Below, in pieces: positions 12,306 through 20,926 of a DNA stretch of 64,000 bases. Location of the stretch: NCBI GenBank assembly GCA_030584025.1, contig CP129487.1, positions 3,749,001-3,813,000 of the forward strand, in the 5' to 3' direction. A model generated the notes under the pieces. It did not search any database. It was not told the origin of the DNA and worked only from the letters and a program-made list of their open reading frames with translations. This DNA comes from Cyclobacteriaceae bacterium. GTDB lineage: Bacteria > Bacteroidota > Bacteroidia > Cytophagales > Cyclobacteriaceae. Made by a program: the position numbers and the translations under genes. Each line of letters begins with the position of its first letter. The first letter of the stretch is position 1.

Positions 12306-13001
12306 TTCTGCTGCATAGGCAATGCCGGCAACGCAAAGTTGTGTACATCCTGCTTCGAGCAATACCTGACCGCATGCTTCCAGGGTTGCACCCGTGGTAA
12401 TCACATCGTCAACCAACAACAATTTTTTACCTGCCACCTTCTCGGGTTCACTTACTATAAAAACGTCTTCCACATTTTGCCAGCGCTTTAATCTGGATTT
12501 TCGTGTTTGCGTTTCGGTAGGCCTTGCCCGTTGTAAGGCACTGGCGTCTACTGGCTTTTGTAACCGTTCACTCAAGCCTTTTGCAAACTCCTCACTTTGA
12601 TTGTACCCGCGCTTTTTCAGCTTTGATGGATGCAGCGGAACAGGCAAAATATGGTCAAAATGACCGGAAAATCCACTTTTGTCCAAATCTTCACCATATA
12701 CGTTGCCAAGCTTCCGGCCAATTTCAGGGCGATTATTGTATTTGAATTCATGCAGTAGATTCTGAACCGTTCCCTGCTTATGAAAATGCAAAAAGGCCGC
12801 ACCAGAATGAATCGGCAACCGACCATACAGGCGATTAAAGACAGCATTTTCTCTGGAAAGGTGGAAATTGGTTCGGGGCAACTCATGTATACACCTGCTG
12901 CATAGAATTTCTTCGCCTTTTACCAATCCATCCATACAAGCAGGACAATACCGCGGATAGATCAGGGTGATAAAGTCGTGAAACAATTCCGGCAGATTCA
13001 T
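12303..13001 (-). CDS. comF: ComF-family phosphoribosyltransferase-like protein
   Basis: 232 residues. An N-terminal zinc-ribbon has Cys19, Cys22, Cys34 and Cys37 (CPAC...CSRC). A type I phosphoribosyltransferase domain follows, with PLHPSKLKKRGYNQSEEFAKGL and the PRPP-binding loop LLLVDDVITTGAT near residue 195. The length is typical. In transformable bacteria ComF helps handle incoming single-stranded DNA; in Bacteroidota it is nearly universal and its role is less clear. It is convergent with the gldJ-like gene, the terminator lying at its stop. Confidence 0.93.
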   Translation of the reverse strand: MNLPELFHDFITLIYPRYCPACMDGLVKGEEILCSRCIHELPRTNFHLSRENAVFNRLYGRLPIHSGAAFLHFHKQGTVQNLLHEFKYNNRPEIGRKLGNVYGEDLDKSGFSGHFDHILPVPLHPSKLKKRGYNQSEEFAKGLSERLQKPVDASALQRARPTETQTRKSRLKRWQNVEDVFIVSEPEKVAGKKLLLVDDVITTGATLEACGQVLLEAGCTQLCVAGIAYAAE

Positions 13002-13069
13002 TTTCAGAGCTTCCTGTTGCTACATTTGTTATCTGAAATTAAGATAAAACACGTAACCATATACCAACC

Positions 13070-13411
13070 ATGGGATTAGTTCAAGATTTCAATGCATATC
13101 GAAGTAAAATGAATGAGAAAATCATGGCTTCCGATAGCCTGATTATAAAACGCATATTCAACCTGGACACCAACGCTTACGCGGAGGGCAGCCTTGATGT
13201 TAAAACCAAAGAGCTGATCGGTCTTACCTGCTCACTGGTGCTACGCTGCGATGATTGTGTGAAGTATCACCTGGGAAAATGCAAAGAGGTTGGCTTGGAT
13301 ACGAATCAGGTTCAGGAAGCTATGGGAGTCGCTACATTAGTGGGAGGGACCATTGTAATACCACACCTTCGCAGGGCCTTTGAATATTGGGAAGAACTTA
13401 ACCATGTTTAA
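13070..13411 (+). CDS. Carboxymuconolactone decarboxylase / AhpD-like protein
   Basis: 113 residues with the AhpD-like core: CDDC at residues 60-63 followed by His67 (CDDCVKYHLGKC), the redox motif of alkylhydroperoxidase-type members. It is probably a small cytoplasmic thiol peroxidase or related enzyme; the substrate is not predictable. The last eight bases overlap the ATG of the next gene (ATGTTTAA), implying translational coupling. It is divergent from comF. Confidence 0.88.
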   Translation: MGLVQDFNAYRSKMNEKIMASDSLIIKRIFNLDTNAYAEGSLDVKTKELIGLTCSLVLRCDDCVKYHLGKCKEVGLDTNQVQEAMGVATLVGGTIVIPHLRRAFEYWEELNHV

Positions 13412-13781
13412 GCGCGATCTGGAGTTGGACCGAAGCTGGCAACAGCTGTTGGGTTTTATTGAGCAGTCTCTTGGTAAAAAGCCAAAAGACCTGAACGGTG
13501 TTTTATTTCTGATTGGCGTTCAGGAATTGGGCCAGGGATACCGTCTATTCTCGAAAGAGGAAAAACAAGACTTAATGCACATTGCTATTTGTAAAGTATT
13601 GAGCCTTTCGGGCTACTACGAACTTGACGGCATTGATCAGGAGGGGTGGCCTCACTGGAAAATGATCAAAAAGCTTCCTCACTTTGATCTGCTTGAGCAG
13701 GAAAAGCTATTGAAGATGGCTGTAATTGAATATTTTGAATTAGAGCACCAGTGGATTATCCGCCCCTCCACACCAGAGTAA
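13404..13781 (+). CDS. Conserved hypothetical protein coupled to AhpD-like gene
   Basis: 125 residues from ATG 13404, whose start overlaps the stop of the preceding gene. It has no signal peptide or membrane helix. Sequence such as LGKKPKDLNGVLFLIGVQELGQG and KEEKQDLMHIAICKVLSLSGYYELDG suggests an all-helical soluble protein. Proteins of this type occur in Cytophagales as hypotheticals; I do not know a function. TTG 13380 would give a longer form but would overlap the upstream gene by 32 bases. Confidence 0.82.
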   Translation: MFKRDLELDRSWQQLLGFIEQSLGKKPKDLNGVLFLIGVQELGQGYRLFSKEEKQDLMHIAICKVLSLSGYYELDGIDQEGWPHWKMIKKLPHFDLLEQEKLLKMAVIEYFELEHQWIIRPSTPE

Positions 13782-13886
13782 CTTTCATATTAATACGCAT
13801 TGCTTGCGTGCACTTAAGCACCTATCTTTAGTCTGCTGCAAACCTTGTTTACAGTAAACTCGTTTTCAAAATATAAATCGAGGCAA

Positions 13887-16800
13887 ATGGGAAGCGGAAC
13901 GGATCGGATTAGGGAAAACATCAACGCCTTCAGAAAAAGGTATTATACAAACCTGTTGTTGAAAGGGGTGTTGCTAACCCTGAGTGTTGTACTGGCCTAT
14001 TTTGTTTTGGCTGCATTGTTTGAGTATGCCTTTTGGCTTAATCCGTGGATTAAGTCTTTGATTGTTCTTGTTTTCATTGCTACTGTCGGGTATTGTGCTT
14101 TTCGTTTTCTAAAAGAACCTATTCAATATTGGATTGCACATAAGGGAATTGGCGATGAAGAAAGTGCACGCCTGATCGGAAATTATTTTCCGCAAATTCA
14201 GGATCGCTTAGTTAATCTCATTCAGTTAATTCGGGTGAAACAAAACTCTGCGTTGGCAACCGCAAGCGTGGAGCAGAAGTCGTTAACTTTTGAGCCCATT
14301 CGTTTCGATTCAGCCATTGACCTTTCATCGAATACGCGATACCTCAAGTTTCTGGCGATCCCCGTTGGCATCATTCTCTTATTGGTGCTGGTAAACAAAA
14401 ACATTATCACACAAAGCACGCACCGACTGGTAAACTTTAACCAGGCATTTACTCCTCAAGCACCTTTTGCGTTCACCATTCAAAATGAATCACTCACCGG
14501 TTTTTTCAATGAAGATTTTTTGCTTTCGCTTTCGCTGGAAGGAAATGCTATTCCCGATGCCTGTTACATTTATGTAAACGATCAACGTTTGAAAATGGAG
14601 GCCGTTGGTACGGGCAACTTTCAGTATGTGTTTGAAAAACTTCAGGAGGGCAAACAAATTCGTTTTGAGGCAGCAGGTTTTTTATCACCCGCATTTGAAC
14701 TTGTGTTGGCAAACAGGCCTGAGTTAACACAACTTGAACTGCAATTGGAATATCCGCGTTACCTGCAACGCACAAATGAAAAGCTCATCAATGCTGGCAG
14801 TATAGAAATTCCGGAAGGCACTGTTGCGAATTGGAAAATACAAACTTCACACACCGTACAGGCAGCAATCCGGTTTTCGAATAGCGATGTAGAAGACATG
14901 CAACTATCTGATGATCAGGTTTTTAGTTATAAAAAAGGATTTCAGAATCCGGATCAGTATGAAATCATTTTAGAAAATGAACACAGCCGAAATAAAGAAC
15001 GAATTGGCTATTCCATTAATGTGGTAAAAGATCAGCATCCACAAATGCTGGTGAATAATTTTCGTGACTCTGTTTTGTACAAACAAATTGTTCTGGGTGG
15101 AGTGGTTTCCGATGATTATGGATTGAGCCGGCTTCAATTGGTGTTCCATGTGAAAAATGTTGATCAGAAAAAAATTATTGAGCGATCGGTAGCCATACCG
15201 ATTGGTGTCAACCAACAGCAGCAAAGTTTCTTTTACAACTGGCAGCTGGATTCCCTGTCACTTAAACCGGGTGAATACTTAGAGTACTACCTGCAGGTTT
15301 GGGATAATGATGGTGTTAACGGGCATAAGTCTACGCGATCTTCGGTGTATACATTTTTTGTTCCCGATAAAGATCAGCTAGTAACCGACATCTCAAAAGC
15401 ACAAGCGCAGACAGAAGAAAAAATTGAAGAGGGTGCAGCAAAAGCACAAGAACTGAGTCAACAAATAAACGAAGCACAACAAAAACTAAAAGGAAAGCAA
15501 TCGCTCGATTGGCAAGACAAAAAGAAGTTGGAAGAAATCGTAGAACAAAAGAAAAACCTGGAGAAGCTGCTGAACGAATTGAAGCAACAAAACAAGTTGC
15601 TGGATGACAAGAAGGATGCCTTTACGGAACAAGATGAGCGCATACGGGAGAAGGCAGAGCAGATACAAAAATTAATGGATGAACTCCTGGACGATGAAAC
15701 CCGAAAGCTTCTGGAGGAATTAGAAAAACTCCTAAAAGAGAATACCGATACAAACCAGATGCAGCGCTTACTGGATAAGCTCAACAAGAACTCTAAAAAT
15801 CTGGAGAAAGAGCTTGAACGCATTCTGGAAAATTTCAAACAACTGAAGTTTGAATTTCAGGTTGATCAAGCCATCAAGGACATTGAGCAGATAAAGGAAA
15901 GTCAAGAGCAGCTGCTGCAAGAAACACAGGCTCTTGAAAAAGAGATGCAGGAAAGTGCTGCTCAGAAAAATAAGGAGCAAGCCGAAAAAGCAAAAAGTGA
16001 AGCAGCCGAGAAAGCCAGCGATCTTGCAGAGGAACAGAAAAAATTACAAGAAGAATTTAAGTCGGCCGAAGAAAAGCTGGAAGAGCTGCGGGACATGTCA
16101 AAGGAATTAAACTCGGAAGAGAGTATCCCTGACCAGGAAGACAGCAAAGAAGTGCAGGATTCGCAACAAGACAGCCAGCAGAAGCTTGAAAACCAAAAAC
16201 CTGGTGAATCAAAAAGCTCTCAGCAAAAGGCTATTCAAAAAATGCAGGAAATGCAGGAGCAGATGCAGAGTATGCAAAATGCCATGAGCATGCAAATTGA
16301 TATGCAGAACCTGGAGACGCTGCGTCAAATCATCCACGGGCTGATCAAATTATCGCACGACCAGGAAGGAATAATGAAAGAATTCTCGGAGCTGGAACAG
16401 AGTGACCCTCGCTTCAATCAATTGGCTCAACGTCAGTTGAAGATTAAGGATGACGTTAAAGTGTTGGAGGACAGCCTGTTAGCCCTTGGTAAACGAGATC
16501 CTATGATGGGATCGTTTGTAACCCGGGAAGTCACGGAACTAAACGATAGGCTCGACAAAGCCATTGAAGCTTACCGTGAACGAAGAAGGCCGCAGATATC
16601 TACGGAGATGCAATTCGGCATGACTTCACTCAACAACCTGGCACTTATGCTTGACAGCCATTTTGATATGCTGATGGAAATGATGGCCAATGCCCAGGCT
16701 TCAGGTAAAAAAGGAAAGCAGAAAGGAAGCCAGCCCAATCTTAGCCAAATGCAGCAACAGCTCAATAATAAAATTGAACAGCTGAAAAATAGTGGAAAGG

Positions 16801-17234
16801 GCGGAAGAGAACTATCGGAAGAATTGGCTGAGATGGCCGCTGAGCAGGAGCGAATCAGGCGTGCCTTACAAGAAATGGAGCAAAAGCTTGAAGAGCAAGG
16901 CGGCAAGTTGCCGGGCAACGATATTTCAGAAAAGATGGAGGACTCAGAGATCGACCTGGTGAACAAACGACTTACAGATCAGTTAATTCAACGGCAACGC
17001 GAAATTCTAACCCGGCTGCTCGAAGCAGAGCAATCTTTACGCGAGCAGGATATGGATGAAGAGCGAAAGGGGGAATCGGCCAAGGATTATGAAAAAGAAA
17101 TACCCAAGGCCATTGAGGAGTATTTACGGTTAAAGGAAAAAGAAGTAGAATTGTTGAAAACTGTGCCCCCTAAATTGTACCCATTTTATAAGAAAGAAGT
17201 AAACGAATATTTTAAGCGCTTGCGCGAAAACTAA
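13887..17234 (+). CDS. Large DUF4175-type membrane protein with long coiled coil
   Basis: 1115 residues from ATG 13887. Two transmembrane helices lie at about 24-45 and 55-75 and a third near 153-169. About 330 residues of beta-rich sequence follow, then a very long Glu/Lys/Gln-rich coiled coil (roughly 510-900) and a Gln/Met-rich C-terminal part. This matches the Bacteroidota DUF4175 family, which has no assigned biochemical role. The layout suggests a membrane-anchored protein with an extended helical rod. A weak promoter, TATCTTTA, lies near 13824. The next genes (ATPase, ybeY) follow at short spacing, so an operon is likely. TTG 13845 would extend the start by 14 residues; ATG is preferred. 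Confidence 0.85.
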   Translation: MGSGTDRIRENINAFRKRYYTNLLLKGVLLTLSVVLAYFVLAALFEYAFWLNPWIKSLIVLVFIATVGYCAFRFLKEPIQYWIAHKGIGDEESARLIGNYFPQIQDRLVNLIQLIRVKQNSALATASVEQKSLTFEPIRFDSAIDLSSNTRYLKFLAIPVGIILLLVLVNKNIITQSTHRLVNFNQAFTPQAPFAFTIQNESLTGFFNEDFLLSLSLEGNAIPDACYIYVNDQRLKMEAVGTGNFQYVFEKLQEGKQIRFEAAGFLSPAFELVLANRPELTQLELQLEYPRYLQRTNEKLINAGSIEIPEGTVANWKIQTSHTVQAAIRFSNSDVEDMQLSDDQVFSYKKGFQNPDQYEIILENEHSRNKERIGYSINVVKDQHPQMLVNNFRDSVLYKQIVLGGVVSDDYGLSRLQLVFHVKNVDQKKIIERSVAIPIGVNQQQQSFFYNWQLDSLSLKPGEYLEYYLQVWDNDGVNGHKSTRSSVYTFFVPDKDQLVTDISKAQAQTEEKIEEGAAKAQELSQQINEAQQKLKGKQSLDWQDKKKLEEIVEQKKNLEKLLNELKQQNKLLDDKKDAFTEQDERIREKAEQIQKLMDELLDDETRKLLEELEKLLKENTDTNQMQRLLDKLNKNSKNLEKELERILENFKQLKFEFQVDQAIKDIEQIKESQEQLLQETQALEKEMQESAAQKNKEQAEKAKSEAAEKASDLAEEQKKLQEEFKSAEEKLEELRDMSKELNSEESIPDQEDSKEVQDSQQDSQQKLENQKPGESKSSQQKAIQKMQEMQEQMQSMQNAMSMQIDMQNLETLRQIIHGLIKLSHDQEGIMKEFSELEQSDPRFNQLAQRQLKIKDDVKVLEDSLLALGKRDPMMGSFVTREVTELNDRLDKAIEAYRERRRPQISTEMQFGMTSLNNLALMLDSHFDMLMEMMANAQASGKKGKQKGSQPNLSQMQQQLNNKIEQLKNSGKGGRELSEELAEMAAEQERIRRALQEMEQKLEEQGGKLPGNDISEKMEDSEIDLVNKRLTDQLIQRQREILTRLLEAEQSLREQDMDEERKGESAKDYEKEIPKAIEEYLRLKEKEVELLKTVPPKLYPFYKKEVNEYFKRLREN

Positions 17235-17249
17235 TTTTTATACGCGAAA

Positions 17250-17648
17250 ATGAATACCATCAGCATTCAGGTTCCTTCGATTATTGATAACATCCGCATG
17301 ATTGAAAGCTTTATCGATAATGCCAAAGAGCGTTTTCACCTGGATGAAGATATTTACGGCAACATTATGATTGCGGTAACAGAGGCTGTCAATAATGCAA
17401 TCAAGCATGGCAATGCCGGTAACTCATCAAAAAATGTATACCTGAGCCTCTTTCTAAACGAGAACCTGTTAAAATTTACCATTAAAGATGAGGGTCCCGG
17501 TTTTGATTACCATAACCTGCCCGACCCAACATCACCTGAAAACCTTGAAAAACCCGGAGGAAGGGGGATTTTCTTAATGAAACATCTTTCTGATGAGGTA
17601 GAATTCAAAGATGGGGGAAAGGTTGTTGAGCTGAGCTTCTATATGTAG
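17250..17648 (+). CDS. Anti-sigma-factor-type ATP-binding protein (RsbW/SpoIIAB-like)
   Basis: 132 residues forming a stand-alone HATPase fold: N box EAVNNAIKHGN (about 47-57), G1 box DEGPGFD, and G2 box GGRGIFLMKHLSDEV. The family includes anti-sigma factors and serine kinases that act in partner-switching systems. No anti-anti-sigma partner is visible nearby, so the target is unknown. Cytoplasmic. It lies 15 bases after the DUF4175 gene and 3 bases before ybeY, which suggests co-transcription. Confidence 0.9.
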   Translation: MNTISIQVPSIIDNIRMIESFIDNAKERFHLDEDIYGNIMIAVTEAVNNAIKHGNAGNSSKNVYLSLFLNENLLKFTIKDEGPGFDYHNLPDPTSPENLEKPGGRGIFLMKHLSDEVEFKDGGKVVELSFYM

Positions 17649-17651
17649 GCA

Positions 17652-18074
17652 ATGTCTACCATCCACTTCTTTTCCGAGAAAGTTAAGTTTAAACTGGCTA
17701 ATCCACGAAAAACCCGTACCTGGATAGGGCAAGTGGTGAAGCAAGAGGGAAAAGAATTGGGAGAAATCAATATAATCTTCTGCTCAGACACATTTCTGCT
17801 ACAGCTTAACCAATCCCACCTAAATCACGACACCTTAACGGATATCATTACTTTCGACTACACCGAAGGCCAAAAATCAGCTCTTTCTGGTGACATCTTT
17901 ATCAGTATTCACCGCGTTAAAGAGAATGCTGTAAAATTTAAAGTTCCCCTTGATTCCGAACTGCACCGCGTAATCATTCATGGCATTCTGCACCTGATTG
18001 GCTATAAAGACAAAACCACAAGCCATAAATCAACCATGCGAGGAAAAGAAGACGCTTACTTATCTTTGCGTTAG
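17652..18074 (+). CDS. ybeY: Endoribonuclease YbeY, rRNA maturation factor
   Basis: 140 residues. YbeY is a metal-dependent endoribonuclease involved in 16S rRNA 3'-end maturation and ribosome quality control. The metal-site region reads HGILHLIGYKD. Two of the three expected histidines are present, and the third position is Asp, which I believe is usual in Bacteroidota rather than a defect. The expected FDYTE and GDIFIS stretches precede it. The start ATG lies three bases after the ATPase gene. About 100 bases downstream, before mnmG, lie two parS-like palindromes. Confidence 0.92.
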   Translation: MSTIHFFSEKVKFKLANPRKTRTWIGQVVKQEGKELGEINIIFCSDTFLLQLNQSHLNHDTLTDIITFDYTEGQKSALSGDIFISIHRVKENAVKFKVPLDSELHRVIIHGILHLIGYKDKTTSHKSTMRGKEDAYLSLR

Positions 18075-18077
18075 GAT

Positions 18078-18093
18078 TGTTCCACGTGAAACG
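18078..18093. other. parS-like palindrome 1
   Basis: TGTTCCACGTGAAACG matches the bacterial parS consensus TGTTNCACGTGAAACA at all but the final base. It lies between ybeY and mnmG. ParB-family proteins bind such sites near chromosomal origins. No parA or parB gene is in this window. Confidence 0.6.
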
Positions 18094-18094
18094 C

Positions 18095-18123
18095 TTTGTG
18101 GAAAGTTTTGTGGAATTGTGGAC
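18095..18123. repeat. Three TTGTGGA repeats between the parS-like sites
   Basis: TTTGTGGAA (18095-18103), TTTGTGGAA (18107-18115) and ATTGTGGAC (18115-18123) occur in tandem. Each shares TGTGGA with the first six bases of the DnaA box TGTGGATAA, so they could be weak DnaA sites; this is inference from resemblance only. Confidence 0.4.
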
Positions 18124-18155
18124 ATCCTTAGAAAGGCTAATTAATCCGGTTTAAT

Positions 18156-18171
18156 CGTTCCACGTGGAACA
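18156..18171. other. parS-like palindrome 2
   Basis: A perfect 14-bp palindrome GTTCCACGTGGAAC at 18157-18170. The 16-mer read on the minus strand, TGTTCCACGTGGAACG, matches parS (TGTTNCACGTGAAACA) at 14 of 16 positions. It ends 5 bases before the mnmG start codon. Confidence 0.55.
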
Positions 18172-18176
18172 ACACT

Positions 18177-20039
18177 ATGTTTAAAGAGTATGATGTAATT
18201 GTGGTGGGTGCGGGGCATGCGGGCTGTGAGGCTGCTGCTGCCGCAGCGAACATGGGGTCAAGTGTTCTGCTAATTACGATGAACATGGGCACGATAGCCC
18301 AAATGTCGTGTAACCCTGCTATGGGTGGGGTTGCCAAAGGGCAAATTGTTCGGGAAATTGATGCCTTGGGTGGTTTGTCGGGAATCGTTTCCGATAAGTC
18401 CATGATTCAATTCAGGATGCTCAATCTTTCGAAGGGGCCAGCAATGTGGAGTCCGCGCACACAAAATGACCGGATGAAGTTTGCAGAAGAATGGAGACTA
18501 GCCTTGGAAAACATCAAAAACCTGGACTTCTGGCAGGAAATGGTTAGTTCAATACTAGTTGAAGAGGGCCGGGTTGTGGGTGTTAAAACGGCCTTGGGAA
18601 TTGAGATAAAAGCCAAAGCGGTTGTACTCACAAATGGAACATTCCTAAACGGAAAAATTCACATTGGAGAGAAAAACTTTGGTGGAGGACGCACTGGCGA
18701 GAAATCGGCCACGGGCCTTACCGAACAACTGACTTCCCTGGGGTTTGAGGCGGGTCGTATGAAGACGGGGACACCTCCACGGGTTGATGGACGCTCGTTG
18801 GATTACTCCAAAATGGAAGAGCAAAAAGGAGATGAAAACCCCGCTAAGTTTTCTTTCTCCGATACAAAGCCATTAACCAATCAACTAAGCTGTTGGATTA
18901 CATACACCAATGAATCTGTGCACGATACGCTAAAGTTAGGGTTTGAACGATCGCCCATGTTTAGTGGTCGAATAAAAGGGCTTGGGCCACGATACTGCCC
19001 CTCGATAGAAGACAAGATCAACCGATTCGCGGAACGCGAACGACACCAAATATTTGTAGAGCCCGAAGGCTGGAATACCGTTGAAATCTACGTTAACGGG
19101 TTCTCTACCTCATTGCCAGAAGACATTCAGTATCAAGCGCTTACAAAAATAAAGGGCTTCGAAAATGCTAAAATGTTTCGGCCAGGTTATGCCATTGAAT
19201 ACGACTTTTTTCCGCCAACACAGCTCAAACTGACATTAGAGACGCAACTCATTGATAATCTGTATTTTGCTGGTCAAATTAACGGTACAACGGGGTATGA
19301 AGAAGCGGCTTGTCAAGGCCTAATGGCGGGAATAAATGCCCACAACAAAATCAATAACAAGGATCCTTTCGTGCTGAAACGTTCCGAAGCTTATATCGGG
19401 GTACTCATTGATGACCTGGTGAACAAAGGGACGCAAGAACCGTATCGAATGTTTACTTCAAGGGCTGAGTATCGTGTGCTGCTCCGTCAGGACAATGCCG
19501 ATATTCGCTTAACGGAATTAGGCCACAAGTTGGGGCTTGCTACAGACGAAAGACTTGACCGTGTACTGGACAAAAAGAACGGTGTAAATCATCTGATCGC
19601 TTTCCTTGAAAAAGTGAAAGTTGATCCGATTCATGTGAACGATGAGTTGACGCAAATGAACACGGCTGTCATCCGAGAGAAGATAGCGGTTGCATCACTA
19701 TTGAAACGGCCCGAGATCAGCATTCGGGAAATCAAGTCGCTTAACCGGGACCTGGCTCAAACGATAAATCAATTCTCAGAAGAAATTCAGCAACAAGCCG
19801 AGATAGAAATCAAATACCAAACCTATATTGAGCGCGAAAGAAAACTGGCTGAAAAAATAGGATCTCTGGAGAATTATAAAATAAAGGCTGACTTTGATTA
19901 CGATCGGGTGAAAGCACTATCTGCAGAAGCACGGGAAAAACTCAAAAAAATAAAACCCGAAACGATCGGTCAGGCCTCTCGAATCAGTGGTGTTTCTCCC
20001 GCTGATATTTCTATTCTTACTGTTTACATGGGCAAATAA
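18177..20039 (+). CDS. mnmG: tRNA uridine-5-carboxymethylaminomethyl modification enzyme MnmG (GidA)
   Basis: 620 residues, normal length. With MnmE it installs the cmnm5 group on U34 of certain tRNAs, using FAD, NADH and methylene-tetrahydrofolate; cytoplasmic. The FAD motif GAGHAG is at residues 11-16, followed by the family stretches NPAMGGVAKGQIVREIDALGG, GTFLNGKIHIG and RMKTGTPPRVDG. INGTTGYEEAACQGL and the C-terminal TSRAEYRVLLRQDNAD region come next. mnmG flanks the replication origin in many bacteria, which fits the parS-like sites immediately upstream. Its stop codon overlaps the next gene's ATG by one base. Confidence 0.98.
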   Translation: MFKEYDVIVVGAGHAGCEAAAAAANMGSSVLLITMNMGTIAQMSCNPAMGGVAKGQIVREIDALGGLSGIVSDKSMIQFRMLNLSKGPAMWSPRTQNDRMKFAEEWRLALENIKNLDFWQEMVSSILVEEGRVVGVKTALGIEIKAKAVVLTNGTFLNGKIHIGEKNFGGGRTGEKSATGLTEQLTSLGFEAGRMKTGTPPRVDGRSLDYSKMEEQKGDENPAKFSFSDTKPLTNQLSCWITYTNESVHDTLKLGFERSPMFSGRIKGLGPRYCPSIEDKINRFAERERHQIFVEPEGWNTVEIYVNGFSTSLPEDIQYQALTKIKGFENAKMFRPGYAIEYDFFPPTQLKLTLETQLIDNLYFAGQINGTTGYEEAACQGLMAGINAHNKINNKDPFVLKRSEAYIGVLIDDLVNKGTQEPYRMFTSRAEYRVLLRQDNADIRLTELGHKLGLATDERLDRVLDKKNGVNHLIAFLEKVKVDPIHVNDELTQMNTAVIREKIAVASLLKRPEISIREIKSLNRDLAQTINQFSEEIQQQAEIEIKYQTYIERERKLAEKIGSLENYKIKADFDYDRVKALSAEAREKLKKIKPETIGQASRISGVSPADISILTVYMGK

Positions 20040-20926
20040 TGACAACCATTGATCGCTGCCCCGTTTGTTCCGGTACACAATTAACCGATCTGTACAGTTG
20101 TAAAGATTACATGGTTTCACATGAAACATTTCAGATAAAAATCTGCAGCTCCTGTGCCTTAGGCATCACAACACCACGACCCGATTCAGAGAAGCTTGAT
20201 AAATATTATTTGTCTGATGAATACATCTCCCATTCCGGAAACACATCAGGTTTCGTTGGAAGTCTCTACCGAACTGCCCGCAAAGTAACGCTTGGGTGGA
20301 AGCAAAAACTTGTTGAATCGCAGACCTCAAGTAAGAATAAGTCAGTACTAGACTTTGGGTGCGGGACCGGTGAATTTCTTTTAACGATGAAGAAGAAAGG
20401 TTGGACCATAGCCGGAGTAGAGCCTTCCAATCTTGCCCGTGAAAAAGCGGACAACTTGTTAGGCATTACAACACTACAATCGCTTAAAGATCTAGGTAAA
20501 AATAATTTCTCTGCCATTACCCTGTGGCATGTACTGGAACACGTACCCCACTTGAACGAAACACTTGCCACATTTCTTCAGCTAATCGACAAACGTGGCG
20601 CTTTATTTGTTGCAGTACCTAACTATCAATCCCCCGATGCCCAGCACTACAAACAATATTGGGCTGGGTTTGATGTGCCGCGACACCTTTGGCACTTTTC
20701 AAAAGAAAGTATGACACAACTGCTGAACAGAAATGGATTTGAACTTGTAGCTATAAAACCCATGATTCTGGATTCATTTTATATCAGTCTGCTAAGCGAA
20801 AAATACAAAGGTAAACCAGGATATAGGCAATACGTTAACGGATTTCTAAATGGATTAAAATCGAATAGTGAAGCCAGAAAAAAAACTAACTTTTCAAGCC
20901 TAATCTATATTGCGCGGCCCAAATGA
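20039..20926 (+). CDS. Class I SAM-dependent methyltransferase with N-terminal zinc motif
   Basis: 295 residues. An N-terminal four-cysteine motif (Cys7, Cys10, Cys36, Cys39) looks like a zinc ribbon. A class I methyltransferase core follows with DFGCGTGEF at 105-113 and the ALWHVLEH-type motif (ITLWHVLEHVPHLNETL), as in the Methyltransf_23 / UbiE-like group. The substrate is unknown; such proteins modify sugars, lipids or small molecules. It is translationally coupled to mnmG (TAATG) and to the downstream lipoprotein gene (ATGA). A third parS-like site lies inside the coding sequence at 20113-20128. Confidence 0.88.
   Translation: MTTIDRCPVCSGTQLTDLYSCKDYMVSHETFQIKICSSCALGITTPRPDSEKLDKYYLSDEYISHSGNTSGFVGSLYRTARKVTLGWKQKLVESQTSSKNKSVLDFGCGTGEFLLTMKKKGWTIAGVEPSNLAREKADNLLGITTLQSLKDLGKNNFSAITLWHVLEHVPHLNETLATFLQLIDKRGALFVAVPNYQSPDAQHYKQYWAGFDVPRHLWHFSKESMTQLLNRNGFELVAIKPMILDSFYISLLSEKYKGKPGYRQYVNGFLNGLKSNSEARKKTNFSSLIYIARPK
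20113..20128. other. parS-like palindrome 3, within methyltransferase gene
   Basis: GGTTTCACATGAAACA matches TGTTTCACGTGAAACA at 14 of 16 positions, with a 12-of-14 symmetric core. It lies inside a coding region, as many parS sites do. Confidence 0.45.

Noticed and set aside
17985..18030. Missing third metal-binding histidine in YbeY as evidence of inactivation
   Set aside because: Asp at this position appears common in Bacteroidota YbeY, and the rest of the protein is intact.
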